In this document: piece after piece, positions 53,244 through 60,905 of the stretch
How positions within the stretch are numbered: the stretch's first letter is position 1
How the letters are laid out: each line of letters begins with the position of its first letter
NCBI GenBank assembly: GCA_946615905.1
Contig: CAMOIE010000012.1
Coordinates: forward strand, 28,617 to 92,616
DNA: 64,000 bases
Origin: an uncultured Treponema sp.
Lineage (GTDB): Bacteria; Spirochaetota; Spirochaetia; Treponematales; Treponemataceae
Direction: 5' to 3'
Program-made: the position numbers and the translations under genes
Notes under the pieces: generated by a model
Database searches by the model: none
The model's input: the letters and a program-made list of their open reading frames with translations, nothing else
What the model was told of the DNA's origin: nothing

Positions 53244-53793
53244 TTCTTCTGAATATATTTAAATCAAAAAAAGGCTCCGCAAAGGCGGGGCCTTTTTTGT
53301 AGCTATTTTCATTATCATTCTATTGGACAGGTCGCTTTCTTGCTACGCAAAAAGCTCCCGCGCCCGCAACGCCTGCTAGCGGGCGGGTATTCTAACGAGA
53401 ACTCATACACAAGCCAGATGCATCGGTCGCGAGAGCGAGCTAGATAATAATTTCCTCTAAGCAAACGGCGCGAAGCGACGTATGGTAAGAACAATTAAAT
53501 ATTTCAGCGAACTTAAATAGTTCTTCTGAATATATTTAAATCAAAAAAAGGCTCCGCAAAGGCGGGGCCTTTTTTGTAGCTATTTTCATTATCATTCTAT
53601 TGGACAGGTCGCTTTCTTGCTACGCAAAAAGCTCCCGCGCCCGCAACGCCTGCTAGCGGGCGGGTATTCTAACGAGAACTCATACACAAGCCAGATGCAT
53701 CGGTCGCGAGAGCGAGCTAGATAATAATTTCCTCTAAGCAAACGGCGCGAAGCGACGTATGGTAAGAACAATTAAATATTTCAGCGAACTGAA
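53205..53793 (+). repeat. 277-bp tandem repeat containing the gap 3' end
   Basis: Copy 1 starts at 53205 inside gap, copy 2 at 53482 and a third, partial copy at 53759 (about 35 bp). Each starts with the last 39 bases of gap (ATGGTAAGAACAATTAAA...), then the terminator, then a GC-rich hairpin-forming tract (GCCCGCAACGCC...GGCGGGTATTC) and GCGAAGCGACGT. Copies 1 and 2 appear identical by eye. Confidence 0.92.
53273..53298 (+). terminator. gap terminator (second copy at 53550-53575)
   Basis: GGCTCCGC/GCGGGGCC stem with short loop and TTTTTT. Duplicated with the 277-bp unit. Confidence 0.85.
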
Positions 53794-53851
53794 ATAGTAA
53801 TTCTTCGAGAAATGTTTAAGAAAAAGGGGCTGTCTAATAAGTTCGCAGAAT

Positions 53852-53955
53852 GCGGTCATTGAGCCTGTCGAAATGACATTTGCCACTATAGATGGTGGTT
53901 GCGGGCGTTGCCCCGACAAACTCAACCACCATTTTGCTACTTTTGGGACAGCCCC
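53852..53955. repeat. Second copy of the CATTGAGCCTGTCGAAATGA element
   Basis: About 104 bp, near-identical to 18678-18769 except for an insertion of about 12 bp (GCGGGCGTTGCC) in the hairpin loop. It is bracketed by AAGGGGCTGTC (53824) and GACAGCCCCTT (53947), giving a long stem, and the downstream T-run could terminate transcription. Confidence 0.75.
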
Positions 53956-53959
53956 TTTT

Positions 53960-54085
53960 TTATGAGTTTTCATTATCATTCTATTGGACAGGTCGCTTTC
54001 TTGCTGCGCAAAAAGCTCCTGCGCCCGCAACGCCTGCTAGCGGGCGGGTATTCTAACGAAAATAGCTATACTTCACAGATGCATC
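53960..54085. repeat. Relic of the gap-tail repeat at the MMPL gene end
   Basis: Shares the GC-rich half of the 277-bp unit (TTCATTATCATTCTATTGGA... GCGGGCGGGTATTCTAACG) with a few changes, and continues into AATAGCTATACTTCACAGATG, identical to gap bases 53187-53207. The same position in the 277-bp unit carries a synonymous version. The stop codon of the MMPL gene lies in it. Confidence 0.75.
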
Positions 54086-56517
54086 GGTGACTCGATTGGT
54101 GGATTGGTCGTTTTCTTGCTGCTTATGCAAAAGGAACTGATTACGGCTGTCGTCAGGCCTGCGAATACGGTGACTCCGAGCATGTGGACCGGGGGAAAGG
54201 CCGCCAATGCCAAGGCTCCGAATGAAAGGGCGCTTGTCGCAAATGAAAGCAAAATTCCCGTATTTGTCAGGGATGCTTCTTCCTGGGACGAGGAATTGCT
54301 TTTTTCCACCGCGTAGATTATGTAGTCGAGACCGAGCCCAAAGACGAGGACCAGGCCTGTCGCAGGGAAGAATGATAGCGGGATTTTGAAGAGCCCGAGC
54401 GTGGCAAGTGTGACCAGCATTACGGAAATCGGGACAGCTGCTGTTTTAGCGGCTTTTTTTAGCCCGTAGGCGACGCACAAAAGAATTATGATTGCAAGGT
54501 AAGCGGCGCACAAAAGCAAGAGCATGTTTTTTGTCAGGGAGTCTAACTGGCTTCCGATGTCGGAGACTTTGTTCACAAAATAAACGCCGGTCAAATCAGA
54601 CGAAAGATTTTTAAGCCCTGCCGGATTTGAGACTTTTAGCGGCAGCGTGCATGAGTAATAATCCCCATTGATTTTGCCCAAATATATTGAAGAAAGCGCG
54701 GAGCCTATAAGCGACGGAAGTTCTGACGATGGCAAAATAACTTTTTTTGCGGCTGACTCGTATTCCTTTTGGAAAATGTCGGAACTTTCAGGCGGAAAGC
54801 CTAAGATTTCGTAGAGGGGGGCGGAAGCTGCAAGCAGGGCGGCTGCGGCCTCGTAGGATTTTTTTTGTTTTTTGACAGTCGGGATGAAATTTGTGAGAGA
54901 AAGCCAGGAGCCGACTTGGCCAGAAGACTGCAAGAGGGAAAGTTTTGAGTCAAGCTCAGCGGATTTTTCAAGAAGGGCTTCTTCGCTGTCGGCTTTGATC
55001 AGAAAATACGCGCCTGTGGAGCCTGAATTTATTACGCCTGCGGATTCGGACTCGTTTGTGAGCATGTTTTGACTCATTGAGTACAAGGCGCGGATGTCGT
55101 TTTTAACAGAAAGCCGCCCGTGCAGGACTAAAATGACTACAAGTGAAACAAGGGAGAGGCCTAGCGGAAGTAAACGCGTTAGGGATTGTAAGGGGCGCGA
55201 AAGCGCGTGCGTAGCACCGGCCGTGAGGGAAAGCCCTGAAAAGCCCGACCCGCCGTGTTGCTTGAGCTTGTCGAAAGCTGCGGCGGGGAACGCCCAAGAA
55301 AGAATCGGATAGAGGCAGATGACGGTCAAAAATGATGAGGCAAGGCCGAAGAACAAAAAGACTGAGATTTGCTTCAAAAATGGAAATGGCGCGAGAAAGA
55401 GGGCGGCGAATGAAATCTCGCTTGACAGAAAACCCAGCAGAATTCCCCGGAAGATTTTTGACCGGACAGAAAATCCTCCATTTTTGCCGGAGTCTGATTT
55501 TGAATGGATGAAAAAGTGAATCGAGTAGTCCACACCGGTTCCGATTAAGGTTGTGCCGAATACGAATGTCAGCACGTGAATAGAGCGGAAAAACAAGAGG
55601 TCGGCGGCAAGGGCCAGACTGCACGAGAGGATGACTGACAGGGCTGAGATTATCGCGGGGGCGGGGCTGCGGAAAATCCAGAGAAAGAGCGCGATTATGA
55701 CCAAAAGGCTTACGGCTGAGATGACTGAAATTTCCCTTTGGGCGGAGGACGAGGATTCATAAGAGTGGAATGGGACGCCGGAATAGACGAATCTGGCTCC
55801 GGTCTCTTCTTCGATTTTTGGGAAGATATTATAGAGGAATTTCACCGCACTTTTTTTATTTGTCAGCGAGGCTCCCTGCGGAGTGACCAGTGCCCTTAAA
55901 AGAACGTACCAATTGCCGTCTTTTTGCCGGGCGAGAACCCCGTCCTTTGGCGAGAGGGAGACCGAATTTTGCAGGAGGGTCGAGGATAAAAGTTCCGTCA
56001 TGGCGGACTGGGCCAGCATAAAGGGGTCTGTCTCCAAATTCTCAAGGCCTGAGCTGTTGACGGAGCCATAGATTGCGGCGAGGGCTTCTTCCGTGGAAGA
56101 GTCGGTATCGCCTGAGTTCAGCTCTTCGATTCTTTTGTCCGACAGCAAATTGAAGCGGTATTCGTGCAAAAAGTCAGAAAGCTCTTGGGCTGTGGAGGCG
56201 GCAGAATAAAGGGAAAGTTCCTCAAAAAGCTCTGTCTCACTCTTGCACTGCTCGTAGAGGGCGGCCGCTGCGGACTTTGCCTTTTTGAAATCGTCTGACC
56301 GGGCTAAAATCGTGAGAGTGCGGGAAGTCTTTGCGGCCAGGGCTGAGTCCGCCTTGGAGACCGATTTGACTTCTTCTGACGGCGGAAGAATTTCAAAGAG
56401 GCTAGTGTTGAATGAAATTTTTCCGATGGCGGCGAGCGAGATTAAAAATGCGGCGAAAATTCCACCGTGAAAAATCGACCAGAGGGCAAGTCCGCCCTTT
56501 TTTGAAAGGCTTTTCAT
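54073..56517 (-). CDS. MMPL/RND-family exporter (ApeM-like)
   Basis: 814 residues in two similar halves, each one membrane span, a periplasmic domain (about 30-250 and 455-610) and a five-span bundle. Signatures GTTLIGTGVDYSIHFFIHS (first half) and VFGLGLDYIIYAVEKS (second half). No tripartite pump partners nearby. In aryl-polyene clusters an MMPL protein follows LolA, as here. Residues about 410-445 are encoded by an inserted dispersed repeat, and the last residues (SPMHL) by a gap-derived repeat. Predicted to move a lipid or polyene conjugate across the inner membrane. Confidence 0.88.
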   Translation of the reverse strand: MKSLSKKGGLALWSIFHGGIFAAFLISLAAIGKISFNTSLFEILPPSEEVKSVSKADSALAAKTSRTLTILARSDDFKKAKSAAAALYEQCKSETELFEELSLYSAASTAQELSDFLHEYRFNLLSDKRIEELNSGDTDSSTEEALAAIYGSVNSSGLENLETDPFMLAQSAMTELLSSTLLQNSVSLSPKDGVLARQKDGNWYVLLRALVTPQGASLTNKKSAVKFLYNIFPKIEEETGARFVYSGVPFHSYESSSSAQREISVISAVSLLVIIALFLWIFRSPAPAIISALSVILSCSLALAADLLFFRSIHVLTFVFGTTLIGTGVDYSIHFFIHSKSDSGKNGGFSVRSKIFRGILLGFLSSEISFAALFLAPFPFLKQISVFLFFGLASSFLTVICLYPILSWAFPAAAFDKLKQHGGSGFSGLSLTAGATHALSRPLQSLTRLLPLGLSLVSLVVILVLHGRLSVKNDIRALYSMSQNMLTNESESAGVINSGSTGAYFLIKADSEEALLEKSAELDSKLSLLQSSGQVGSWLSLTNFIPTVKKQKKSYEAAAALLAASAPLYEILGFPPESSDIFQKEYESAAKKVILPSSELPSLIGSALSSIYLGKINGDYYSCTLPLKVSNPAGLKNLSSDLTGVYFVNKVSDIGSQLDSLTKNMLLLLCAAYLAIIILLCVAYGLKKAAKTAAVPISVMLVTLATLGLFKIPLSFFPATGLVLVFGLGLDYIIYAVEKSNSSSQEEASLTNTGILLSFATSALSFGALALAAFPPVHMLGVTVFAGLTTAVISSFCISSKKTTNPPIESPMHL
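55181..55287. repeat. GC-rich repeat inserted in frame in the MMPL gene
   Basis: 55181-55250 matches the reverse complement of 42642-42708; 55261-55280 contains CTTGAGCTTGTCGAAAG, a relative of the elements at 18678 and 53852. The frame stays open through the insertion and encodes a glycine/serine/leucine linker between the first-half span bundle and the following span. Confidence 0.75.
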
Positions 56518-56534
56518 CGTTTTGACTTGTTACA

Positions 56535-57188
56535 TTATTTGCTGAAATATGATTTTTCTTCTGGGCTTAGGGCGGTCGGAAAGTTGTGCGCGGAGAATTC
56601 GTAGCGGACAGAATTTGACTCGTTTTCCTTGAGCCAGACTGACTTTATTGTGGAGTCTCCGGCGACAAAAATGCTTTGAATTACAGCTGAAAGGCTTTCG
56701 TCCAGAGGAAGCAGCTCCATCGTCCAGTTTGAGCTTGTGCCCATAAAGTAAATCTCAAAATTTTCTTCGAGGGTCTTTGCGTCTCCCTTGAAAACCGAGG
56801 AGATGATTTTTGACATTTTCTCGAAAGTCTCGTTGCCGCTTGAATCCAGAACGGACTTGTTGCCGCTTTTTGAAGTCTGGATTATCGCGGAGTCTGTGAT
56901 TGCCATCGCGGAGGGAAAGGGCTTTGTCGTCTTCCAGAGGAGGCCGTCTTCCGCAGAGATTATAAAAGTCCCGGAGGATTTTATCTGCCTCTGCAATTTG
57001 GCGAGGATTTTTGTCTGCTCGAAATTCCCTGTGACAATCGGCCGGTCGGAAATTTTCTGGCAGACTTTCTCAAAGACTGGCTTTGATTTTTCGTCCAGCG
57101 GAAATTCTGAGATGTCCTGGGCGGATGCGGAAAAGATTGCCGAGAAGAAAATGAGGGCGGCCGCAAGTTTTTTTATTGAGATTTTCAT
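56535..57188 (-). CDS. LolA-like outer-membrane lipoprotein carrier (ApeL-like)
   Basis: 217 residues. Signal peptide (AALIFFSAIFSASA-QD). The mature part has the LolA pattern of an antiparallel sheet with GNFEQTKILAKLQRQIKSSGTFIISAEDGLLWKTTKPFPS (about 55-94). Overlaps the thioesterase stop by four bases (ATGA) and is followed 17 bases later by MMPL. Probably chaperones the exported hydrophobic product through the periplasm rather than ordinary lipoproteins. Confidence 0.82.
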   Translation of the reverse strand: MKISIKKLAAALIFFSAIFSASAQDISEFPLDEKSKPVFEKVCQKISDRPIVTGNFEQTKILAKLQRQIKSSGTFIISAEDGLLWKTTKPFPSAMAITDSAIIQTSKSGNKSVLDSSGNETFEKMSKIISSVFKGDAKTLEENFEIYFMGTSSNWTMELLPLDESLSAVIQSIFVAGDSTIKSVWLKENESNSVRYEFSAHNFPTALSPEEKSYFSK

Positions 57189-57637
57189 TTGTCAAAGCCC
57201 CCCTGTCGGATAAAGTTCTCAACCTTGTCGCGGATTACTTTTGGGCAGACGAACTGGGTTTCTCCCGTGTCGTCTTTTACGCACATCTGTGAGACGGAGC
57301 CTTTTGTGCAGAGCTTTCCGGTCTTGGCGTTGTACAGCTCGAATTTGATTTTGACCATGTTCTCGTATTCATCGAGAATCGCCTTTGCCCGGCAGATGTC
57401 GCCGTAGCGGAGGGAGCGCAGGTATTTTATGCGGACATCGGCGACCGGGTATGAATAGCCTGATTCCTTCATGTCTGTGTAGTTGTAGCCGATTTTGTCC
57501 AAAAGGACTGAGCGGACTCTCTCAAAATAATTTATGTAGTTTCCGTGCCAGACAATCTGCATAGGGTCGACTTCGTAAAATTGGACTGGAAATTCAATTT
57601 CCGCAGTCAGCAGGTGCGGGTCAAGTTTTTCGCTCAT
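57185..57637 (-). CDS. Hotdog acyl-CoA/ACP thioesterase, 4HBT type (ApeK-like)
   Basis: 150 residues; YbgC/4-hydroxybenzoyl-CoA thioesterase pattern with the catalytic aspartate in YEVDPMQIVWHGNYINYFERVR (about 20-41). Cytosolic. GGAGA ribosome site. Lies between the acyltransferase and the LolA-like gene, the same order as in aryl-polyene clusters. Confidence 0.88.
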   Translation of the reverse strand: MSEKLDPHLLTAEIEFPVQFYEVDPMQIVWHGNYINYFERVRSVLLDKIGYNYTDMKESGYSYPVADVRIKYLRSLRYGDICRAKAILDEYENMVKIKFELYNAKTGKLCTKGSVSQMCVKDDTGETQFVCPKVIRDKVENFIRQGGFDK

Positions 57638-57689
57638 TTATTTCTCCAAAAAAGTCAAAAGTCTGCGGGCGGGCTTGTCAGATTTAAGG

Positions 57690-58640
57690 CTAAGCCCAAA
57701 AATCGAAGAAATTATACCATTGATAAGGGTGGTCAAGACAGTGCCTTTCGAGTTCGGCGGCATAGTTTTGAGCCGTTCTAACAATTCTTTCTTCACGTTC
57801 CTTGCGGGGGCAGTCAAAGTCAACTGGATTTTTCTTTATGAAAAAATCGTACTGAGGCCAGATTGAAAAATCCTTCTGTTTGAGTCCCCACATAAAATAA
57901 GTCGGAACTTTGAGCAAGGATACAAGGAAAAAGGTTCCGTATGGAAAGGCTGCCTTTTTTCCGAGAAAGTCGATTGGAATCGTCCTGTCTGAGTGGGCAC
58001 CGACACGGTCTCCCGCTATTACTACAAGTTCTCCTGCGTCCAGTTTTTCCTGCAAAAGTCCGATTGTTCCAGGCCCGATTTCATTTGCGTCCACAACGTT
58101 CATTTTTTCTTCTGGGTTGATTTTTGCGAGAAAGGCGTTGAATCCGGCGGAAATCCCGAAGTCGGCGATAATGGTCATAGGAACGGAGCCGGAGAATCCA
58201 GTCTGGTCAAAAGAAGCCATTCCCCGCATCATCTGTGCGTTCCCAAGATGTGAAATCAGCAGGAGAGTCCCGCGCTTTGCCTTGATGTTTTCTATGATGT
58301 CCTGAATGTCATCGTCCTGATAGTGCAGGCTCTTGTCTTTGACTTTTCCCGCCCAGCTCTGAGTGTTTTCCACGAGGTTGAGGGCGAACGAGATTATGTG
58401 CTTGAGGGTTGACCTCCGTCTGACCTTGCCGGTATTCTTTGCTCTTTCAAATGACTCAAGCTGACTCAGATAGTTGCGTGAAAAATACCGGCCCTGCTTT
58501 GAGAAGACCCAGTAAAAAAATCCGACAGGAAAAGCGAGACATCTCAACGCAGCCGGCGGAAGAATCTTCATCAGCACAAAAACAATCTTCATTCCGAAAG
58601 AGCCGTGAGTTTCCTTGATTGAGTACCATTCTTTAGCCAT
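57690..58640 (-). CDS. Lysophospholipid/LpxL-like acyltransferase (COG4261-like)
   Basis: 316 residues, one N-terminal hydrophobic segment. The catalytic motif reads SHLGNAQM (about 134-141): His is present, but the usual acidic partner of H-x4-E/D is Gln. WYNFFDFW ends the protein. In characterised aryl-polyene clusters this domain is fused to a glycosyltransferase (ApeJ); here it is a separate gene directly after one. Predicted to acylate a glycolipid or conjugate at the inner membrane. Confidence 0.82.
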   Translation of the reverse strand: MAKEWYSIKETHGSFGMKIVFVLMKILPPAALRCLAFPVGFFYWVFSKQGRYFSRNYLSQLESFERAKNTGKVRRRSTLKHIISFALNLVENTQSWAGKVKDKSLHYQDDDIQDIIENIKAKRGTLLLISHLGNAQMMRGMASFDQTGFSGSVPMTIIADFGISAGFNAFLAKINPEEKMNVVDANEIGPGTIGLLQEKLDAGELVVIAGDRVGAHSDRTIPIDFLGKKAAFPYGTFFLVSLLKVPTYFMWGLKQKDFSIWPQYDFFIKKNPVDFDCPRKEREERIVRTAQNYAAELERHCLDHPYQWYNFFDFWA

Positions 58641-58646
58641 GGGGAG

Positions 58647-58652
58647 ATTCTA
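58647..58652 (-). promoter_or_regulatory. -10-like hexamer before the acyltransferase gene
   Basis: TAGAAT on the minus strand ends six bases before the ATG at 58640, without a ribosome site. It overlaps the GT2 stop codon, so chance resemblance is possible and the gene may simply be read through from GT2. Confidence 0.35.
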
Positions 58653-59405
58653 CAAGATTTTTCGGCCTATTAACAGGGGAAGCCGTAAAATCATGCCGCA
58701 AAAGAGGCGGGTAAAAACCCAGGATATTCTGGCGTTGTCCCTGACTGCACGGAAATTCGAGATTCCGTCGCTTGGATATGAGACATGCACCGGATAAAAT
58801 TCATATTTCACGCCCGCCCAAATCAGCTTTACAAAAATCTCGATGTCAAAGCCCATGCGAAAGTCAAACGCGTGATTTTCGACAAAATCGTACGCCGCTT
58901 CCACGGGATAGATTCTAAAGCCGCAGAGGGAATCCTTTATTCCGCTTTCGAGAGAGACGATTTTGCACCAGTTGTTGGCGAATTTCCTGCCGTTTTTGCG
59001 GGCGGCTGGAGCTGACTCGTCATAGACCGGATATCCGCAAATCATTTTTTCAGGAGAGGCGGCTGATTTTTCCAAAAAGAATGGAATCTGCCTTTCATCG
59101 TGCTGACCGTCCGCGTCGATTTGAATGGCGTGGGAAAAGCCCCTTTCGTGAGCGCGGATTATTCCAGCCTTAAAGGCCCCCCCCTTGCCCTGATTCTTTG
59201 GCAGTGTTACCAAATCCACGAATTCGGAATTTTCCAAGAGAATCTTTTCAAGGTAAGAGCGGTTTTCCGCCCCGTTTCCATCATCAACGAGAATCAGCTG
59301 GATATTATATTTTTTCAGCCTCTCGACGACAGAGACGCAGGCCTTCCCGTGTTTGTAGACAGGAATTATTATACAGGGGTTGAAGTCTGGCATGTTTTTT
59401 TCCAT
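58650..59405 (-). CDS. Family 2 glycosyltransferase (GT part of ApeJ-like pair)
   Basis: 251 residues from ATG 59405 (TTG three bases upstream also possible). GT-A fold: PCIIIPVYKHGKAC (about 10-23), LILVDDGNGAENRSY, and the metal motif IQIDADGQHDERQIP (about 94-108). Single C-terminal hydrophobic region. It resembles dolichol-phosphate-mannosyl-synthase-type GT2 enzymes. First gene of the GT2-acyltransferase-thioesterase-LolA-MMPL operon, with its own leaderless promoter and a terminator just upstream. Confidence 0.88.
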   Translation of the reverse strand: MEKNMPDFNPCIIIPVYKHGKACVSVVERLKKYNIQLILVDDGNGAENRSYLEKILLENSEFVDLVTLPKNQGKGGAFKAGIIRAHERGFSHAIQIDADGQHDERQIPFFLEKSAASPEKMICGYPVYDESAPAARKNGRKFANNWCKIVSLESGIKDSLCGFRIYPVEAAYDFVENHAFDFRMGFDIEIFVKLIWAGVKYEFYPVHVSYPSDGISNFRAVRDNARISWVFTRLFCGMILRLPLLIGRKIL

Positions 59406-59410
59406 CAATG

Positions 59411-59419
59411 ATTATAGCA
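59411..59419 (-). promoter_or_regulatory. Extended -10, probable leaderless promoter (GT2 operon)
   Basis: TGcTATAAT on the minus strand ends five bases before the ATG at 59405. No Shine-Dalgarno. Confidence 0.6.
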
Positions 59420-59454
59420 GAAAAAAAATGTCTGCCAAGGATATTAAAAAAATA

Positions 59455-59477
59455 GACGGCCCAGAAAGGGGGCCGTC
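59455..59477 (-). terminator. Terminator of the outer-membrane protein gene
   Basis: GACGGCC/GGCCGTC stem followed on the minus strand by TATTTTTTTAA, 18 bases after the stop at 59495. Confidence 0.85.
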
Positions 59478-59494
59478 CAGGAAAAGGTGTTGGG

Positions 59495-60214
59495 CTACAG
59501 AATCCAGCTTATGCCCAAATTGATTGAGAAGTGAGAGAACTGGCCACTATAAGATTTGCTTTTCTTGTTCGTTCCATTCTCTTTCCAACTGTGCTTAAAG
59601 GAACTCCCACCCAACGGATACCAACTCATGTCGAAAAAGGCCCCTGTATGCTTGAGAATCCTGTAAGTGGCTCTCAAGTCTCCTCCGACCCCCATGCCAA
59701 CAAGGATGTCTCCGTCTGTATGGTCGTCGGTCTCCTTATAAAAGTCAACAAGAAAATCTATGCCTCCTGTTGCAGAGAGAATCAACTTGTTGCCCAAAAA
59801 GAAGAATGATTTTCCGACCCCGACATTGTAGTAGAGTGAAAACACTCCGTCCGAACCTGTGTCATTGCTATCAGGTTGACCTAGCGCCATGCTCCACTGC
59901 CATGTGAACGTACTGGGATTGATTTTTAGAACGGACATGTCAAACATTGTTCCTGAAGTTGATACATTCGAGTGGTGTTTTAAACTTGCCTTGTTCTTTA
60001 TTCCGGTCTTGATTCCAGCATTTAGGGTCAGGGCTGGCAGGTCATTTTCTTTCTTGTCTTTGTTATCTTTCTCGTTTCTTTCAGACCCGTCTGGTGACTC
60101 TATCTGACTGGACCGACTCTTTCCCTTCCTCGAAGACGGCGAGCGGGCAAAAAGACTTGTGGTCAAAAAGACCGCTGTCAAAAGGAGGAGAATCTTTTTT
60201 GCGGAAAAATTCAT
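59495..60214 (-). CDS. Predicted outer-membrane beta-barrel protein
   Basis: 239 residues. Signal peptide (LTTSLFA-R), a charged linker of serine, lysine, aspartate and glutamate (about 24-57), then alternating beta strands of roughly ten residues (DGVFSLYYNVGVGKSFFFL, LILSATGGIDFLVDFY, DILVGMGVGGDLRATY) and a terminal strand FSINLGISWIL. Small barrel; function unknown. Cotranscribed with the lipoprotein ten bases upstream. Confidence 0.7.
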   Translation of the reverse strand: MNFSAKKILLLLTAVFLTTSLFARSPSSRKGKSRSSQIESPDGSERNEKDNKDKKENDLPALTLNAGIKTGIKNKASLKHHSNVSTSGTMFDMSVLKINPSTFTWQWSMALGQPDSNDTGSDGVFSLYYNVGVGKSFFFLGNKLILSATGGIDFLVDFYKETDDHTDGDILVGMGVGGDLRATYRILKHTGAFFDMSWYPLGGSSFKHSWKENGTNKKSKSYSGQFSHFSINLGISWIL

Positions 60215-60223
60215 AAGCCCTCC

Positions 60224-60706
60224 TTACTGGAGTTTTTTATAAGTCTTGCGAGTCGTTGTAACAGAATTGCCGTTGCTGTCGCGTTCAACCGTAACTGTTG
60301 ATTCAGAAACGATTGTGTCTGTAATGTCGATTGCGATTCCTGATGCAACCATGACTTTTGGATTTGCCGGGTCTGTTGACTCGGTTTTTGAGTCCCAAAC
60401 TATGTTGATAACTGCATCGGTTTGCGGATATTTTGCAATTGCGGCTTTGAGAATTTTTGAGTAGAAGTTAACTGTTTCTGCATCATCCTTGGGAACCTCA
60501 ACAATGACCGGGCCGAGAACGTCATAGTTTTTTGGGTTTACCAGTTTTGTCGCATTGAGCGATTCTCCGTAGAAAGTTGTTGGAAGAAAAATATCTTCTT
60601 CTGTGTCTCCAAAATTGAGGGACGTGGTCTTCTTTGATGAAATACAAGCGGTAAGGCTGAAAATTACGAGCGTCAAAAATGAGGCTAAAAAGATTTTGTT
60701 TTTCAT
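60224..60706 (-). CDS. Lipoprotein of unknown function
   Basis: 160 residues. Lipobox SLTACIS (Cys at about 21). Mature part has alternating strands and the phrase YPQTDAVINIVWDSK, not assigned. Forms a pair with the outer-membrane protein, with own promoter region (AT-rich, TATAAAAT on the minus strand near 60770) and terminator. It interrupts the otherwise contiguous aryl-polyene-like gene order. Confidence 0.75.
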   Translation of the reverse strand: MKNKIFLASFLTLVIFSLTACISSKKTTSLNFGDTEEDIFLPTTFYGESLNATKLVNPKNYDVLGPVIVEVPKDDAETVNFYSKILKAAIAKYPQTDAVINIVWDSKTESTDPANPKVMVASGIAIDITDTIVSESTVTVERDSNGNSVTTTRKTYKKLQ

Positions 60707-60867
60707 AAGAAACTCCTCTTGCCTGTTTAAGGCGGTAAAAGTAAAAGAATTTAAGAAATTCTTATGAAATATTTTATACTATTTTAACTGATAGCGAAAG
60801 TTTTTTTAATTTTAAATAACAAGAATTTAAATGAAAGATTTTTCCGTATTCACAAAAAGGGAAAAAT

Positions 60868-60895
60868 CCCCTGCTCCGCGGTATTGGAACAGGGG
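60868..60895 (-). terminator. Terminator of the ACP-ACP-ligase operon
   Basis: CCCCTG/CAGGGG stem with additional pairs, followed on the minus strand by ATTTTTCCCTTTTTG, 10 bases after the stop at 60906. Confidence 0.7.
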
Positions 60896-60905
60896 GTGAT
60901 AGGCT

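Noticed and set aside
53205..54085. CRISPR array
   Set aside because: The repeat is 277 bp, tandem, and contains gene and terminator sequence; no short regular repeats or cas genes are present.
53899..54090. Small plus-strand protein ending [11 protein letters not shown]
   Set aside because: It has no start signal and is best explained as a relic of the GAPDH 3' end within a repeat.
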